Part shown: positions 47,965 to 60,774 of the stretch, piece by piece
Position numbering within the stretch: the stretch's first letter is position 1
Layout: each line of letters begins with the position of its first letter
Source of the DNA: Paguma larvata
Lineage: Eukaryota > Chordata > Mammalia > Carnivora > Viverridae
Direction: 5' to 3'
NCBI GenBank assembly: GCA_030068075.1
Contig: CM057841.1
Location: 45,611,030-45,675,029 of the forward strand
DNA length: 64,000 nt
Notes under the pieces: model-generated
Told to the model about the DNA's origin: nothing
What the model saw: only the letters and a program-made list of their open reading frames with translations
Databases searched by the model: none
Position numbers and translations under genes: made by a program

Positions 47965-48245
47965 TAAACAGCTTTGGAGCCAGTGATTCTCCTTGGCAAA
48001 TATCAATCTTACAGAAATAAAGACCCAGTACTTTAGCAGGTACATATATATGGAAAACACATATATACATATTAATATATATTTCTGTTGGCACGCATAT
48101 ATGAGAATTTATATTGCAGTCTGCATGCCAGAGGAAATACAAAACAGAAAAAAAACTGAAAGTCCAAGGACAGAGGAACGGTTGAATAAATGGTATAAAT
48201 TAGCAATACATCCATACTATCACAATATTATAGCCATTTCAAAGC
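47965..48245 (+). mobile_element. L1M LINE fragment
   Basis: 'gcaaatatcaatcttacaga' and 'ggaacggttgaataaatggt' match the terminal ORF2/3' region of L1M, diverged. Confidence 0.6.
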
Positions 48246-48480
48246 TCCTCCCCTCTACGGAAAAGGGGGGAAAAACAGGAGAGAGAGAGAGATAAACCAC
48301 AAGAGTCTCTTAATGATACCGAACCAACTGAGGGTTGCTGGAGGGAGGTGGGTGAGGGATGGATATTAAGGAGGGCACTTGTGATGAGCAGTGTATGTAA
48401 GTGACGAATCACTGAATTCTACTCCTAAAGCCAACATTGCACTGTATGTTAACTATAACTTAAATAAAAATTTTTAAGAA
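48246..48480 (+). mobile_element. carnivore L1 3' UTR fragment
   Basis: 'caactgagggttgctggagg', 'ggatattaaggagggcactt' and 'actgtatgttaactataact' are the carnivore L1 3' end, ending in AATAAAAA. Confidence 0.88.
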
Positions 48481-48663
48481 AATTATAAAAGTTCCTCCCT
48501 TCATTTTAGTTCTCAGGCCAAACCAACTGGAAATCAGAGTAGCCTACTAGACAAATCCAATAATCCCATTTTCTCTTATTTTCTACAACTGGCTAAAAGA
48601 AGGTGGCTGTCAGAGTAGAATCTGGGGCTGAATTTCTTCCTCTCTGGGAAGAGGATAAGTTTT

Positions 48664-48865
48664 TTAATGTTTATTTTTTTGGGGGAGAGAGAGAGAGAGT
48701 GTAAGTGGGGAAGGAGCAGACAGAGACGAGACACAGAATCCGAAGCAGGCTCCAGGCTCTGAGCTGTTAGCACAGAGCCCAACGTGGGGCCCGCACCCAT
48801 GAACCGTGAGATCATGACCTGAGCCGAAGTCTGACACTTAACTGACTGAGCCACCCAGGCGCCCC
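48664..48865 (-). mobile_element. felid tRNA-derived SINE
   Basis: GA-rich block and 'gagccacccaggcgcccc'. Duplication 'agaggataagtttt' (48650) / 'agaggatgagtttt' (48866). Confidence 0.95.
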
Positions 48866-48879
48866 AGAGGATGAGTTTT

Positions 48880-49725
48880 CTAAAGTCACGTTATGGGCTT
48901 CCCCTGAGCTAGTTGGGATCCTGGGCTGCTCACCACTTGAATGAACTCTGAGGTAGCAGTGGCTGCTAAACTAAAACTTAAAAAATTACGCAGATCATAT
49001 GGAAAAGTTGACAGAGCACATTCAATAAGGGTGTTTTACAGGCTTTAAGAGTTAGAAATACACCCTCAAGCACAGGACACACCCTTTCCACAGAATACAG
49101 AGTAATTTGAGAAAAGGTGCCTTTTAACCTGGAAACATAAGCTATTTTGCCCCAGTATTCCTAGGTGACACTACTTCCCATAGCATACTCTAACGGAGAC
49201 AAGAGATTTGGTTCTCTCTCCTCATTCCTCATTCCAAATATTAATTCCTGATCTTTCCTACAGAGTTCACTGAAGGTAAATTCTTCAAATGGAGCGACGC
49301 AACTATGGCTTTCTATTTTCACTCTCGTTTTTAGAAGTTTCTGACCTAGAGTAAACTGGAACTTGTCTGAGCTTGCTGATTAGAAGACGACGTTTTGCCT
49401 CTAAAAATAATTGAGTACTGTTCTTTGTATATCATGATGACACTACCAGACCTGAGTTGCACTTCTGGAACAGAGTGGGTTCACACTGAGTCATGCACCC
49501 ACCCTTCCATCCATCCGTCAGTCCTTCCTCCTTCTCCCCCTCTTTCCCTCCTCCCCTCGCTTCTTCCTCTTTTCATCCACCCGCCCACGGACCAACATTC
49601 TCTGACAGGCTCCTCCATTCATTCTGGGAGCAAAGTACACGTTTTGGAGATGGCTGGTTAGGGACAGAAGTTTGGTCTGAAGTCATGGAAAATTTTTTCC
49701 CTGTGAGACCTTAGCAGTCTCATTC
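48880..49725. other. intron with CCAT/CCTT-rich patch
   Basis: 49490-49620 is pyrimidine-rich with CCAT and CCTT repeats. The rest is unrecognised. Confidence 0.5.
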
Positions 49726-49729
49726 ACTG

Positions 49730-50270
49730 CTAAGAGTACCTATCTCTGGAGGACAACTTGGCACTAAATATGAAGAGCCTAAAGCACATGCATATACTTT
49801 GACCTAGTAATTTTCCTTGTAGGAACCAATCCTAAAGAAAGAATCAATGACTTACCAAAAGAATTTATGTAGAAGAATAATCAGCAGCATGCCTCATAAT
49901 CCTCATAAAATTCCTCATAAAGTAAAGAACTGGAGACAACCTAATTAAACAATAATCTCTTTCTAAAAGATAATTAAATAAAATTATGATAAATTCAAGT
50001 TATTGATTATAATACAAGCAATAAATCTTATATTTTCAAAAACTTAATGACATGGATAAGTGCTTATAAGTAATGTTAAATGAAAAAAAGCAGTATACAT
50101 ACAGTGTAATTACAGTTATGAGAAAGAAAAAGAAACTAGAAGATAACATCAAAATGTGAACAAAGAGTGGTTACTTCTGATCGGCGAAACTATTAGTGAT
50201 CACTTTTTTATATACTTTTTCATATTTTCCAAATTGTCCAAAATGACCATGGATTAATGATGCAATTAGG
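49730..50270 (+). mobile_element. L1M LINE 3' part, diverged
   Basis: 'catatactttgacctagtaa' followed by 'ttttccttgtaggaaccaat', then 'aagaactggagacaacctaa' and 'cttctgatcggcgaaact' in L1M order. Confidence 0.75.
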
Positions 50271-50274
50271 AAAA

Positions 50275-51755
50275 AGATCTATAAATAGATTTTAAAGTTA
50301 CACGTCTCAAAAAAAATCGACATGAGTAAGAAAAAGAAGGAAGATGAGAAAAAAAATAGTTTTTCAGTCTGGGCCTTGACCTTCAATTCTGGCCAGATTA
50401 GTATTTCTAATTTACATTAATATAGATATTTGTGAAATTGAACCATATTGATGCTAACCTAGGCCGACTTGGCAAGAAGCATTTCATTTGATCCTCTGAA
50501 TTTTGCTGAAAATGTTCTCCTTTTGGAATATGAAAACTCTAATCCTTGACTGTTGTTTATTGCTGCGGAAATCTATAAATACTCAACTCCCAGACTATCC
50601 AATTATTGAAATGTCCGACCTACCTTTTTATCTTAATTCAGACCTGTGCTGTGAGTTGAAAGTCTCTGAAAACTATCAGACAAAAGCTATTTTTCAAAGA
50701 CCGCTTCCCCTATAGTCCCCTCCACAGGCAGGCCACCCGACAGAGATGGTCTGTGTGTGAGTCAATCTCTCCTTCTAAACTGTAAGCTCCTTGCAAGAAG
50801 AGACTTTGGCTTTTTCATGCTCTTATTTCCAGTTCCAGGTACAGAATCTGCCATCTAGTAGCTAATCAAAAAAGATTTCTGAACTGAACTACATTGATAC
50901 CCCTACCTCCAAGATTAAAAAAAAAATAAGTATAGTCAAGGCAAACAAAAACAAAAACAAAAACAAAAAAACAAAAAACACAACTTCGAGTATTAGGAAG
51001 AGCTACCATATAACCCAGGAATTTATATTATTTAGAACTTGACAAAAGCTGGAAATTAAATTAGAATGCAGAAAATGTTTGGGTATTACGATGGGCAGAG
51101 AAAGAAACTGTTTTCCCATCAAGGTCTTCTGATTTCAGCTTTGGATTCAGATGAGAGCCATGTACAAACAAAAAGCAATTTCATGTATTCTTCTCTCTTC
51201 TAAGAATATGAAATAGATATTGGCAAAGTATATAAAATCATCCCTAAATATAAGAGATAATTTAAAAATATAATTTAGTTCATATTATGGTCCATTAAAT
51301 GTAAAAGGAAAGCAAAAAAGGGTAGGAGGCATATATAATCACCTAAAAGGTGGACACAGGCTTTTTAATAAGCACAATTCCCAAATTCAGCAGGTATCAG
51401 AAAAGATACCACCTGAAATTATGCTCATAAGATGGTAAAAACTAGATAAGCCAGCTGCACAAGCTCCCACATCCAAAAGGATGTGTAAATATATTACAGA
51501 AAGGAATGGATAACTTTTTCAAACTCTCTCCAGTGAGATGGAAATCTAATACGTAACAGATGAGAGATAGGCTGGAAATTCGGTCAGGCCACCATGTTGA
51601 CTGAGTACTGCACAACTCCAGGGCGTGCCATTCATACAACAACACCTCTCGGAACTTGTATGGCTGTGAACAAACTGAATAATTGTATGTAGTAATTCCA
51701 GATTTATCACATATGAGTAATGTCATAAAGCAGAAACAGAACGGTCCGCACGAGC
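50275..51755. other. intron with one L2 tail, otherwise unrecognised
   Basis: 50750-50900 ('aaactgtaagctccttgcaa' then 'gaagagac') is an L2 3' tail. An (AAAAAC)n run lies at 50940-50980. No exon recognised. Confidence 0.5.
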
Positions 51756-51761
51756 TCTACA

Positions 51762-51985
51762 ACAGGGTGTATCAACATGGGGCCCCACTGACATTCTGGG
51801 CCAGATCATTCTGCGCCGGAGGGGGCTGTCCTGTACCCTGTAGGCAGTTTAGGAGCATCCCTGGCTTCTACCCACTAAATACCCAGTAATATTCCCCTGC
51901 CCCACTTGTAACAATTAAAAATGTCTCCAGATATCTCCTAGGGGGCAAAATTCTTTCTCCTACCTCCCTATTTGAAAACCACTAA
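51762..51985 (-). mobile_element. MER5A-type hAT transposon (reverse)
   Basis: 'cactgacattctgggccaga', 'ttctacccactaaataccca', 'aatgtctccagatatctcct' and 'gaaaaccactaacctag' follow reverse MER5A. Non-autonomous, no transposase. Confidence 0.85.
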
Positions 51986-51989
51986 CCTA

Positions 51990-52555
51990 GAGAACAAAGA
52001 ACGGGGCAATGTTTGTTCAGCCCTGCGGAAGAGAAAGCAGATACTGCATCTGGCATGTGCGAGAAAGCTGTGTAGTCTACATCAGATCAGGAATAACGTT
52101 CCAGGAGGCCTCAGAAGGAAATACCCTCACGTATGTATTCAATCTTCTTCAGGTCAATTCTACTTTTTAAGTAATGCCCCAATTACCGATTCATTATCTT
52201 GGGCGCAGTAATTCAATGACTTATTTTTAAAAGAAGTTTTAAAAAATGCAATGACAGATAACGGTCCACGGGTTATTGTCAACATCGACATTGGGCCATA
52301 TAAGAGGAAACATATGGAGAAACATTTGGAGTGATTGGTAATTTAGCAATGTGTTAAGATTAAATTTCTAAAAGTACAATAAAAAACTAAATAGTTCCTT
52401 AAATAAAAGAAACGAAATCAAAATCTCTCCACAACATTTTCTACATTGAAGAGTAGAGATTAAAACATACAGATTAATATTTATATAATCCTGGTTTGAG
52501 AAAGCCTTCCTATATGAAAGAAAAACCATAAAGGAGAAGATAGATAGATAAAAAA
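51990..52555. other. intron sequence without recognised content
   Basis: Nothing recognised. Confidence 0.4.
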
Positions 52556-52752
52556 CTTTTGTATTTCAAAAATAAAATGAAACAGAAAGTATGAACACAA
52601 CTACAATGTAAACAACCCACAGAAAATAGTCACAACATAAATTTCAGTGGTTTGTGATTTTTAAATAGATAAAACTTTTATAAATCAAGTAATGAAATCA
52701 TGCCCCCAACAGAAAGATGAAGAACAGGAAAATTTACATATATACACACAGC

Positions 52753-52754
<2 letters not shown>

Positions 52755-52791
<37 letters not shown>
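52755..52791. repeat. (CA)n microsatellite
   Basis: About 18 CA units inside the L1M copy. Confidence 0.95.
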
Positions 52792-52793
<2 letters not shown>

Positions 52794-52954
52794 TTAGCCA
52801 ATAAATATATGAAAAATGTTTAACCTTATCAGTGGAACTAACGGAAGTAAAAACAAGATAGGATTTCTTGACACATGTGTTTGATAAAAATGACAATACA
52901 TAGCATATACAGTACTGATGAGGGTACAGACAAATATTCTCAAACACTGAGATA

Positions 52955-53215
52955 TATACGGGCACAACCTCGGGGGAGTGGGATAAAGGAGAGCGGGAGG
53001 CAGGCTTCCATGGAATGAGTAAGTCACAAGAACAAAAGGCACAGCATAAGGATACAGGAAATGGTACTGTAATAGCATTATATGGTGACAGATGGCAGCT
53101 AGACTTGTGGTGAGCACAGTATAACGTATAAACTTCTCAAATCACTATGTTGTACGCTTGAAACTAATGTAACATCGTGTGTCACATATACTCAAATTAA
53201 AAATTTTCGATAAAT
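52955..53215 (+). mobile_element. carnivore L1 3' UTR inserted in L1M
   Basis: 'atcactatgttgtacgcttg' followed by 'aaactaatgtaacatcgtgt' is a LINE-1 3' end. Flanks 'aaacactg' / 'aatacactg' may be the target duplication. Confidence 0.7.
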
Positions 53216-53544
53216 ACACTGGTGCAACTGTCCTGGAAGATAATTTAGCCATAAATATCTAAAAATATGCACATGCTTATAACAAATTCTACTTTTAGAA
53301 CATTTTTTTCCTAGGAAATGATCATGAATCTGCACAAAGGTTTAGCTGCAAGAATATTCATCTTAATGAAATTCATAACAGCAAAAACTTGGACCAACCT
53401 GTAAGTTGGTCACTTGAAAAAATTATGGTACATTCAAATGATATATTACCATGCAATCATTAAAAATTACAGAGGATGTGGAAAATGTCCATGGTAATGA
53501 CGGGGAAAAGATGCTTAATAACATGGGAGAATGTTCAGGATGCA

Positions 53545-53690
53545 ATAGCGTTTTGGGTAATAAGACTGGGTCTGGAGTCAAGCTGTCTGGGTTCAAATTC
53601 TGGACCCACCATTAATTAGCTGTGTGACATCAGGCAAGTTAGTAACCCTCTCTGTAGCTGTTTCTTAATGTCTAAAAAAAAAGAAAAAAA
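53545..53690 (+). repeat. MIR SINE, well preserved
   Basis: 'ctgtctgggttcaaattctg', 'attagctgtgtgacatcagg' and 'caagttagtaaccctctctg' in MIR order. Confidence 0.9.
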
Positions 53691-53719
53691 CCATACGACC
53701 CCTATGAAATAATGGATCT

Positions 53720-56040
53720 AGGCTAGAATTATCAATGGTTACTTAAAACCATGAGGAGGAAGGTTGATGGAGAAGTTTATAACAGATGTACCTGACTAAA
53801 CACATCACTAATCACTCTCGACATCACTAAAATGAGAAAACCAGACATTATGTGCCTCCTGTTGTGAGATGGCAGGGAAGACAGTACACAGCAGCCCTAT
53901 GACGTATTTTTAGCCCCCACATTTGACCCCGATTTACACAAGTGTCTAGATCTATCAGCATAATAGAAATATGGGAATTTAAGTCTATGAAAATGAAGTT
54001 TAAGAATAATCAAAATAAATGGATGATGATATTAAATTTAGAATAGTGCTTACCTCTGGGGCAGGAAGAGAGTAGGAAGGGACAAAAGGAAACTTCACGG
54101 GCTACTCGAAGTGTTGGGCATTGATGTTAGTGTACTTTCTATACTTCACCGTGTGTACGTGATACCTCGGGTTTTAAAAATGGGAAGAAAAGAGCTCCTG
54201 ATTTTCAGCATCGTTGAGTGGCAGGAAGGAAAGCGGACGTGGTTAGGGAGCTAGACATGAGGCCAAGAGGAAGCAGCAGTGTCCTACACCCGGCTGCCAC
54301 CTGCGGCCTCGCTCTCCTGTGGAACTCCCCCTGCTGCGAAGAAGAGCTGGGGGTAGGGACGGAGCAAGGCCGGGCCAAACCAGGGTACTTATTAGGGAAG
54401 CCTTACAGAGAGACTGTCCACAGGGATTTCCACATCACTGGTAAACTGATACTGGCTATGTTGTAAAATCGGACTTTAACTGCAGTTAAAGGATTTCAAC
54501 AAGCCACCTTGTCTATGCACTTGGAAAAGTCGGCAATGTGAATTAGAAATTAGCAGCTAAAGCTAAGGTGGTATCTAAGGCTGGCTACCTAGAAGAGGAG
54601 GCTCCAGAACCATAAGAACTTTAAGAATTCACGGAGTTTTCTTTGAAACACCCCCCAAAAGACTGTTTGGGAGATTGGGCTAAGCATGGGCACATGTAAA
54701 GGGGAGCAAGGCCTCTCTCCCAGTCAGCCGAGTCCTTCATCTCCGCCCCCAGCCCTGGTCAGCGGGGACTGAGAAATGCGCATTTCGGCGTTCGCCATCC
54801 TAGCGGTAGAAGTCTACCAGCAGGTACGGAGAAAGCACATTTTACGCTGGTGCAGTCTGTCATGGCATCCGTTCCCGCTCAGCTCTGATAATCCCAACGA
54901 GAGACGCAAATAGAAGTCACAGGTTGCACTTGGACCTGAGATACTTTAAGCTTAACATTCACACCTCCCGTGAGAGGATGATTTCTTATAATGGTGCACT
55001 TGTCTGGTATGTTTCAGATCCATATTTAGGACTAAGGCAAATATAGAAAGTTGGTCTTTCTTGAAAGAGTGGAAAACATTTTTTTTTTAATTTCACTTTC
55101 ACAAGAGTTTTCTTTCACTAATAAAAAGATTTAGGTAGAAAAAAAATTATGTAAGTGGTTGGAGATCTAAGTCCTCTTCTTGAGCCAGGCAGGGTGCCCA
55201 GAAATAAGGAAAATTCAGGGCTATATCTGAAGAAACGATGTATGGTTATTCAGAATCTTTGTAAATACTTTGCTGGTAAAGAAGAATTCAGTGTGATTTC
55301 TCGGAGCGAGTGGCGAAAAGCTAATTTGTTTTCCAAAAATCTTCCCCTATTGGGTAAAGAGTAAAATTTACAAGCTCACAGACAAATTACTCAAACTGAA
55401 GCTGAGATCACTTCTCTTTCTGCCTTAGGTCACAGGCTAGTGGATACATGATGGAATTACTGAAGGGCCAAGAACAAATCTATCAGTGCCGGAGAAGATG
55501 CTGATCGAGCTTAAAGAAGGAAAGAAGTCCAGCTCAGTGTGGCATTGTTTACAGGCCAAAATATTAACCACTGATGCTACTACACCTCTTAATGTAATCT
55601 GATACAGACATGCAGAGCGAGAATACGGCCCCCAAACACACCCTAATTCTCCAAGTTCAACACGGCAGCTGGCTGGCTCAATGGATACTGTATACCGCTG
55701 GCCCACACTTAAATGACTGGCTTGCCTTATTTTAAGGCTTCATGCTATCTATATTCAATGCAGCAGTCAATGGCTAAGTTTATGTAACTCAAGTTAAAGA
55801 CACCCCTCCCGATTCTACATTATATAGCCCTATATAAAAAGAACAAAAGTATACTTTTTGACTTATGGAGAAATTTGTTAATTTACCTTAATTTAACCCC
55901 TCTCTTTAACATGAACCATTGTTTTCTTTGTCCTGACTCCCCAGTGTCCCATCTCCTAGCCCCTTAAGGGCACTCAATAAGTAGTAAATAATAAAGTATT
56001 TCTCTTCTTTAAAAAAGTAATCTTTCTTCTCAGCAAAAAT
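53720..56040. other. intron sequence, few recognised repeats
   Basis: About 2.3 kb without SINEs. 54200-54470 and 54720-54900 are more GC-rich, but no splice-bounded frame or promoter is recognised. Confidence 0.5.
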
Positions 56041-56044
56041 AAAA

Positions 56045-56255
56045 ATTTATTGAGCCTATACTGTGTGCTAAACACTATTCTAAGTATTACCTTATTTAAT
56101 CCTTATAATAGCCCTATGAGGTAAGTGCTATTAATATCCTCATATTATACACGAGGGCGCTGAGGCACCAGGAGATTAAGAAATGTTTCCGTGGTCACAT
56201 AGCCAGTAAGCAGCAGTTTGGGATTTGAACCCAGGCACTGTGACTCGGGAGCTCA
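56045..56255 (-). repeat. MIR SINE (reverse)
   Basis: 'ctatgaggtaagtgctatta', 'tggtcacatagccagtaagc' and 'gggatttgaacccaggcact' in order. Confidence 0.9.
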
Positions 56256-56510
56256 TGCTCTTACTTACAACTCTCAGCTTACGTCGTCTGGAGCAACTTC
56301 CTGTGAGTTGGTGGGTTCAATTCTCAGCACCACTGCCTACCAGCTGAAAGTGTCTTGGGACCAAGTGCTGAAGGCCTCTGCACCACCATCTCCTCGCCTA
56401 TAAAATGGGCCTAAAAACAGCCTCTCTATAGGATATGTGGGGAACATTAGATGAGACTATACATGCAGACGACCCAGTGCACAGTAGCCATTCGACAAGA
56501 GCTAGCGCTA
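56256..56510 (+). repeat. MIR SINE (forward), adjoining an inverted copy
   Basis: 'ttggtgggttcaattctcag', 'ctcgcctataaaatgggcct' and 'cgacccagtgcacagtagcc' in MIR order. Forms an inverted pair with the copy at 56045. Confidence 0.8.
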
Positions 56511-56655
56511 TTCCTTCCCTGACATTCCTCCTGCCGCTGCTTGGCCGGCGTGAAACTTCTCGTTCCAGTTCCAGAGAAAATCAGGCCCCAACATAGCTAA
56601 GGGGCGGAGAAGAAGCAGTGGGAGGAAAACAGGCACTAGTGCTGCCGGTCCCTTA

Positions 56656-56994
<339 letters not shown>

Positions 56995-57231
56995 TTAAAA
57001 TTGGAAAGCAAATAAACCCAGACGGCCTGTGACGGGATGAATACTGAGACACTTGAACCCACCTCTGTAATTCCACCAGGAAGGGCTGCCCTTTATTTGG
57101 AATGACAGCATAGTGCGTGCAAAGAACAGGAATCTGGGAGTTCAGACTCCTGGATTCTTCTAGTCTCAGTCCTATGTGTTCTCTAGGATCACCTCCAGCA
57201 CTGACATTCTATGATTTATGAATTCCAGACT

Positions 57232-57512
57232 CTTTTTTTTTTTTTTATTTGAGAGAGAGACAGAGAGAGAGTGCAAGCGGGGGAGAAAGCAACAGGGAGA
57301 GGGTGAGGAAGAGGGAGAGAGAGCAAGAGAGAGGGAGAGAAGAGGAGGGGGGAGGGAGAGACAGAGAGAGAGAGAGAAAGTGTTAAGCAGACTCCGTGCT
57401 TAGCATGGAGCCCCACTCGGGGCTCAATCCTACCATCCTGGGATCAGGACTGGAGCCAAAATCAAGAGTCAGATGCTCCGCCTGATGCTCAGCTGAGCCG
57501 CCCAGGCGCCCC
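57232..57512 (-). mobile_element. felid SINE with expanded GA block
   Basis: T-run, then about 150 bp of GA-rich repeats, 'ccccactcggggctcaatcc' and end 'gagccgcccaggcgcccc'. Lies about 275 bp upstream of the TANGO6 exon at 56817-56957 in transcript sense. Confidence 0.9.
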
Positions 57513-57894
57513 TGGATTCTAGGCTCCTAAAGCAGAGGGTAGATGATTATATATTGTGGCAGGGATTCGCAGGCAGCAGTCGAAGACTGGATTAAAGACC
57601 CTCGAGGGAGCCCTCCAAGTCTGAGACTCTGAGGTTCTATGACTAGTATTATTCCTGCCAACATGTCAGCCCCAAGCGCAGCGCGCTTCCTGTCTCTGCT
57701 GCGGTTCTCTGTTCCAGTGTGAGTATTCTCTGTAAAACTGTCAACGATGAGAGTCATTGCCACAAGGAAATATCTTTGGAGCATTTTGGGCCTGATCTGT
57801 AGGAGATCCATGCTCATAGCTGAGTTCCCCGAGCAGAAGTGGGGAAGGTCCTCCTCTTGAGTCTCTCCTCCAAGTACGGGAGGAGCCCCCCTGC

Positions 57895-58372
57895 CCCCCT
57901 CTCCGTTATTCGCAGGGGATATGTTCCAAGACCCTCAGGGAGTTTCTGACACTGCAGATAGTTCCAAACCCTCTAGATTCTATGTTTCTTCCTATATATA
58001 CCTACCTATGATAAATTTTAATTTACAAATCAGGCAGAGAAAGATATTAACAACAATATCTAAGAAAATAGAACAATTATAACAATTGTAATAATAACAA
58101 TGACCGTCATAAGTGTTATGTGAATGTGGTCTTTCTCTCTCTCAGAATATCTGATTGTATTGTACTCACCCATATTCTGCTTGCGATGACGTGAGATAAC
58201 AAAATGCCTACATGAGCGGATGAGGTGAGGTCAGTGACGGAGGCACTGGGACAGTGTGTGGCTACTGCCGACCTTCTGATGATTTAGTCAGAAAGGGGGT
58301 TATCCGCTTCCAGGCCACAGGTGACCGAGGCTAACTGAAACTGTGGGGGGCCAAACCGCGGATAAAGGAGGA
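57895..58372. mobile_element. Tigger-like DNA transposon with inverted ends
   Basis: Left end 'ccgttattcgcaggggatat' and right end 'accgcggataaaggagg' are inverted copies. No transposase frame. Middle 'tacctatgataaattttaat' fits a non-autonomous Tigger-type element. Confidence 0.7.
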
Positions 58373-58639
58373 CCCCTTCACTTCCTAATGCCTTTTCCCG
58401 CTATAATGGAGTCATTACCTGAGCCCCGCCCCATATCGTGCAGACTTTATAGGGACGGAGAGAGGAGGGGATATATGACGTACGATAGGATTAGAAATAA
58501 AGGCCCTAGTCTCAAAATGATATAAATACAAGTTGTGTTACTTGGGACGAAAACGTTACACACTTCGAAAGAAAAGTGAGGAAGAAGAAAAGAAAAACAA
58601 ACAAAAGAAATACAGGTTTCAAAATATATCCAGGAAGAG

Positions 58640-59335
58640 ACTGCTTCTTTTTACTGCCTCTACCTCAACTACTTTCGTCCATCAATTTCTGGCCTGTTGA
58701 TTTCCTTTTTCTCCCCCTCAATAATCTCCTAATTGGTCTGGCCACTTTTACCATTTACCTTCATCGCAGCTGGAACCATGTGGTTTTAACTAGTCGGGCC
58801 CCATCGTTCTTCTGCCCAAAGCCTTCAATGGTTTCCCTTCTCCCCTGCCTGTCAGCAAACCCCATCCCCGCTGCGTTTGCTCACCCTCCGACCTCACCTT
58901 TTACCAATACGCTCCCTTGCTCACTATCCTCCAGAACCTCTGGCCTCCTCACTGTTCTCAGAGGAGACCACGCTGCTTCGGGTCCAGGGTCTCCCTCTGA
59001 CACCCCTCTCTGCCCAGGCTGCCCCTCCTGCAGGTAGCCTTACGGCTGCTCCCCAAGCCCCATCGTGTCTCTCTCCAAATATCACACTTATCACATATAA
59101 AATGGCAGCCTCCTTCGCCTACCACTCTTTCTCCCTCTCCTGCTTCATTTTGCTTCTTAGCACTTATACATGTTTATACGGTACTTCCTTATTTATCGGC
59201 TGCTCTCCTCCTCAGAATGTAAACTTTACAAAGTGAAGGATTTTGTTTTGTTCCCTGCTGTAACCTCAATGGCCAGGAGAGTGCCAGCACACAGCAGGTG
59301 CTCAGTAACTATTTGCTAAATGAATTAATTAACAA
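58640..59335 (+). repeat. L2 LINE 3' region
   Basis: 'catttaccttcatcgcagct', 'ctctggcctcctcactgttc', 'agtgccagcacacagcaggt' and 'gctcagtaactatttgctaa' in L2 order. The 153-codon frame at 58576-59037 lies in this repeat. Confidence 0.75.
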
Positions 59336-59339
59336 AAGG

Positions 59340-59885
59340 ATTCAAAGATAGAGTCTTGATATAAATTTCAGGAATTAAGGAAGATGGGAAAGGAGTAATA
59401 GAAACGCTTAAGAAATCTTTAATCATTTTTCATCCGAGTTTACCAGTCTCCCATTTAAACTTGACATTCGTGCGGGCCAAGTCTACATACTGTTTTCTGT
59501 GCTATAGGTTGTGATTCCATTCTCTCGTCAGTCAGATATACACAAAGGCAGGACACCTGCTAGGGCCCGCGCCTGTCTGCTTCTTTTCTGCCGTCCCCAC
59601 CCCTCCCTTTTCATTGCTTCCAAAAAGCCTGGGAAGTGCCTGCATGTGGTCCTAAACCACGTCTTCCTTTATGTGGTCTCTAGTGTTCTACAAGCAAAAG
59701 CTCTGCTCTTAAGGAAGTTTCAGGCTGTGACGGAACCCGAATTAGACAGTTCCCCTGTGGGCACAATGTGACACTGCGTTTGGAGTTAGCTCTATTATGC
59801 AAAACGATGGGGGAAGTTCTTGGATGTCCGAGGTGGAGTTAAAGATATCTTAGCAAAGGAAAACTGTCAGTGGCTAAGAAAAAGA
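59340..59885. other. intron sequence without recognised content
   Basis: Nothing recognised. Confidence 0.4.
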
Positions 59886-59891
59886 TGACTA

Positions 59892-60090
59892 GGGTTGCCT
59901 AGGTGGCGCCGTCAATCGAGCGTCGGACTTGATTTCAGCTCCGAGCATGATCCCAGTGTCGTGAGATCAAGCCCCCGTGAGTCTCCGCACTGAGCGTCAA
60001 GCCTGCTTAAGATTCTTTCTCTTTTACTCTCTCTCCCTGTGCTCCTTTCCTCTGCTCACTCTCAGAGAGAGAGAGAGAGAGAGAGAGAAA
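59892..60090 (+). mobile_element. felid SINE, diverged, ending in (GA)n
   Basis: Head 'gggttgcctaggtggcgccg', 'gtgtcgtgagatcaagcccc', CT-rich block and a (GA)13 run in place of the usual tail. Confidence 0.88.
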
Positions 60091-60515
60091 CTGTTTACTA
60101 AGGGAGAGAAAGGAAACAGCGTCCAAATTTGAAAAAGCCCAGAGCAAAAGTGGACTGACTGGTAGGTGGTAACTGCCGTCCTGGCAGAACTGCATCGCCG
60201 ATACACTGCGAGCTCCGGTACACACCGCAGACCCGCAGCAATGGAACTACTTTTTCATCAGCAGTTCCCCAGTGAGACATGCGGTGGATTTGTTTCCTTT
60301 TAGGAACATAGTTGTGACTTTATGGAAATGGGTGGGAAAATGGAATTTGCTTAAAAAAAGTTTGACCTATTTCTAGCTTTCCCGAAAAACATTCATTACT
60401 AAAGTCCCTCCCACTGCTGTTTATGCCTGTTTCCTCTCATTAATCTTTAGCAGAGAACACATATTCACCTCCAGCAACGCATCCTGCTATCTACTTCAAA
60501 ACCAAACGAGTTCTT

Positions 60516-60738
60516 TTTTTTTTTTTTAATTTTTTAAAAATGTTTATTTACTTTTGACAGAGAGACAGAGTGTGAGCAGGGGAGGGGCAGAAAGAGAGGG
60601 AGACACAGAATCCGAAGCAGGCTCCAGGCTCTGAGCCATCAGCACAGAGCCTGACGTGGGGCTCAAACTCACAAACCGTGAGAACAAGACCTGAGCCGAA
60701 GTCAGTGCTCAACTGACTGAGCCACCCAGGCACCCCCC
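60516..60738 (-). mobile_element. felid tRNA-derived SINE, full length
   Basis: GA-rich block and 'gagccacccaggcacccc'. Perfect 12-bp duplication 'aaacgagttctt' at 60504 and 60739. Confidence 0.97.
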
Positions 60739-60774
60739 AAACGAGTTCTTGATTTCCTCTCTGTAGTAGACAGA

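Larger units (their letters stand above)
52560..53540 (+). mobile_element. L1M LINE interrupted by carnivore L1 3' end
   Basis: 'tatttcaaaaataaaatgaa' to 'actgatgagggtacagacaa' and, after the insertion, 'actggtgcaactgtcctgga' to 'acatgggagaatgttcagg' are consecutive parts of the L1M end. Confidence 0.75.

Noticed and set aside
58576..59037. 153-codon plus frame, the longest on the plus strand
   Set aside because: It overlaps an L2 repeat for most of its length and has no splice context or family resemblance.
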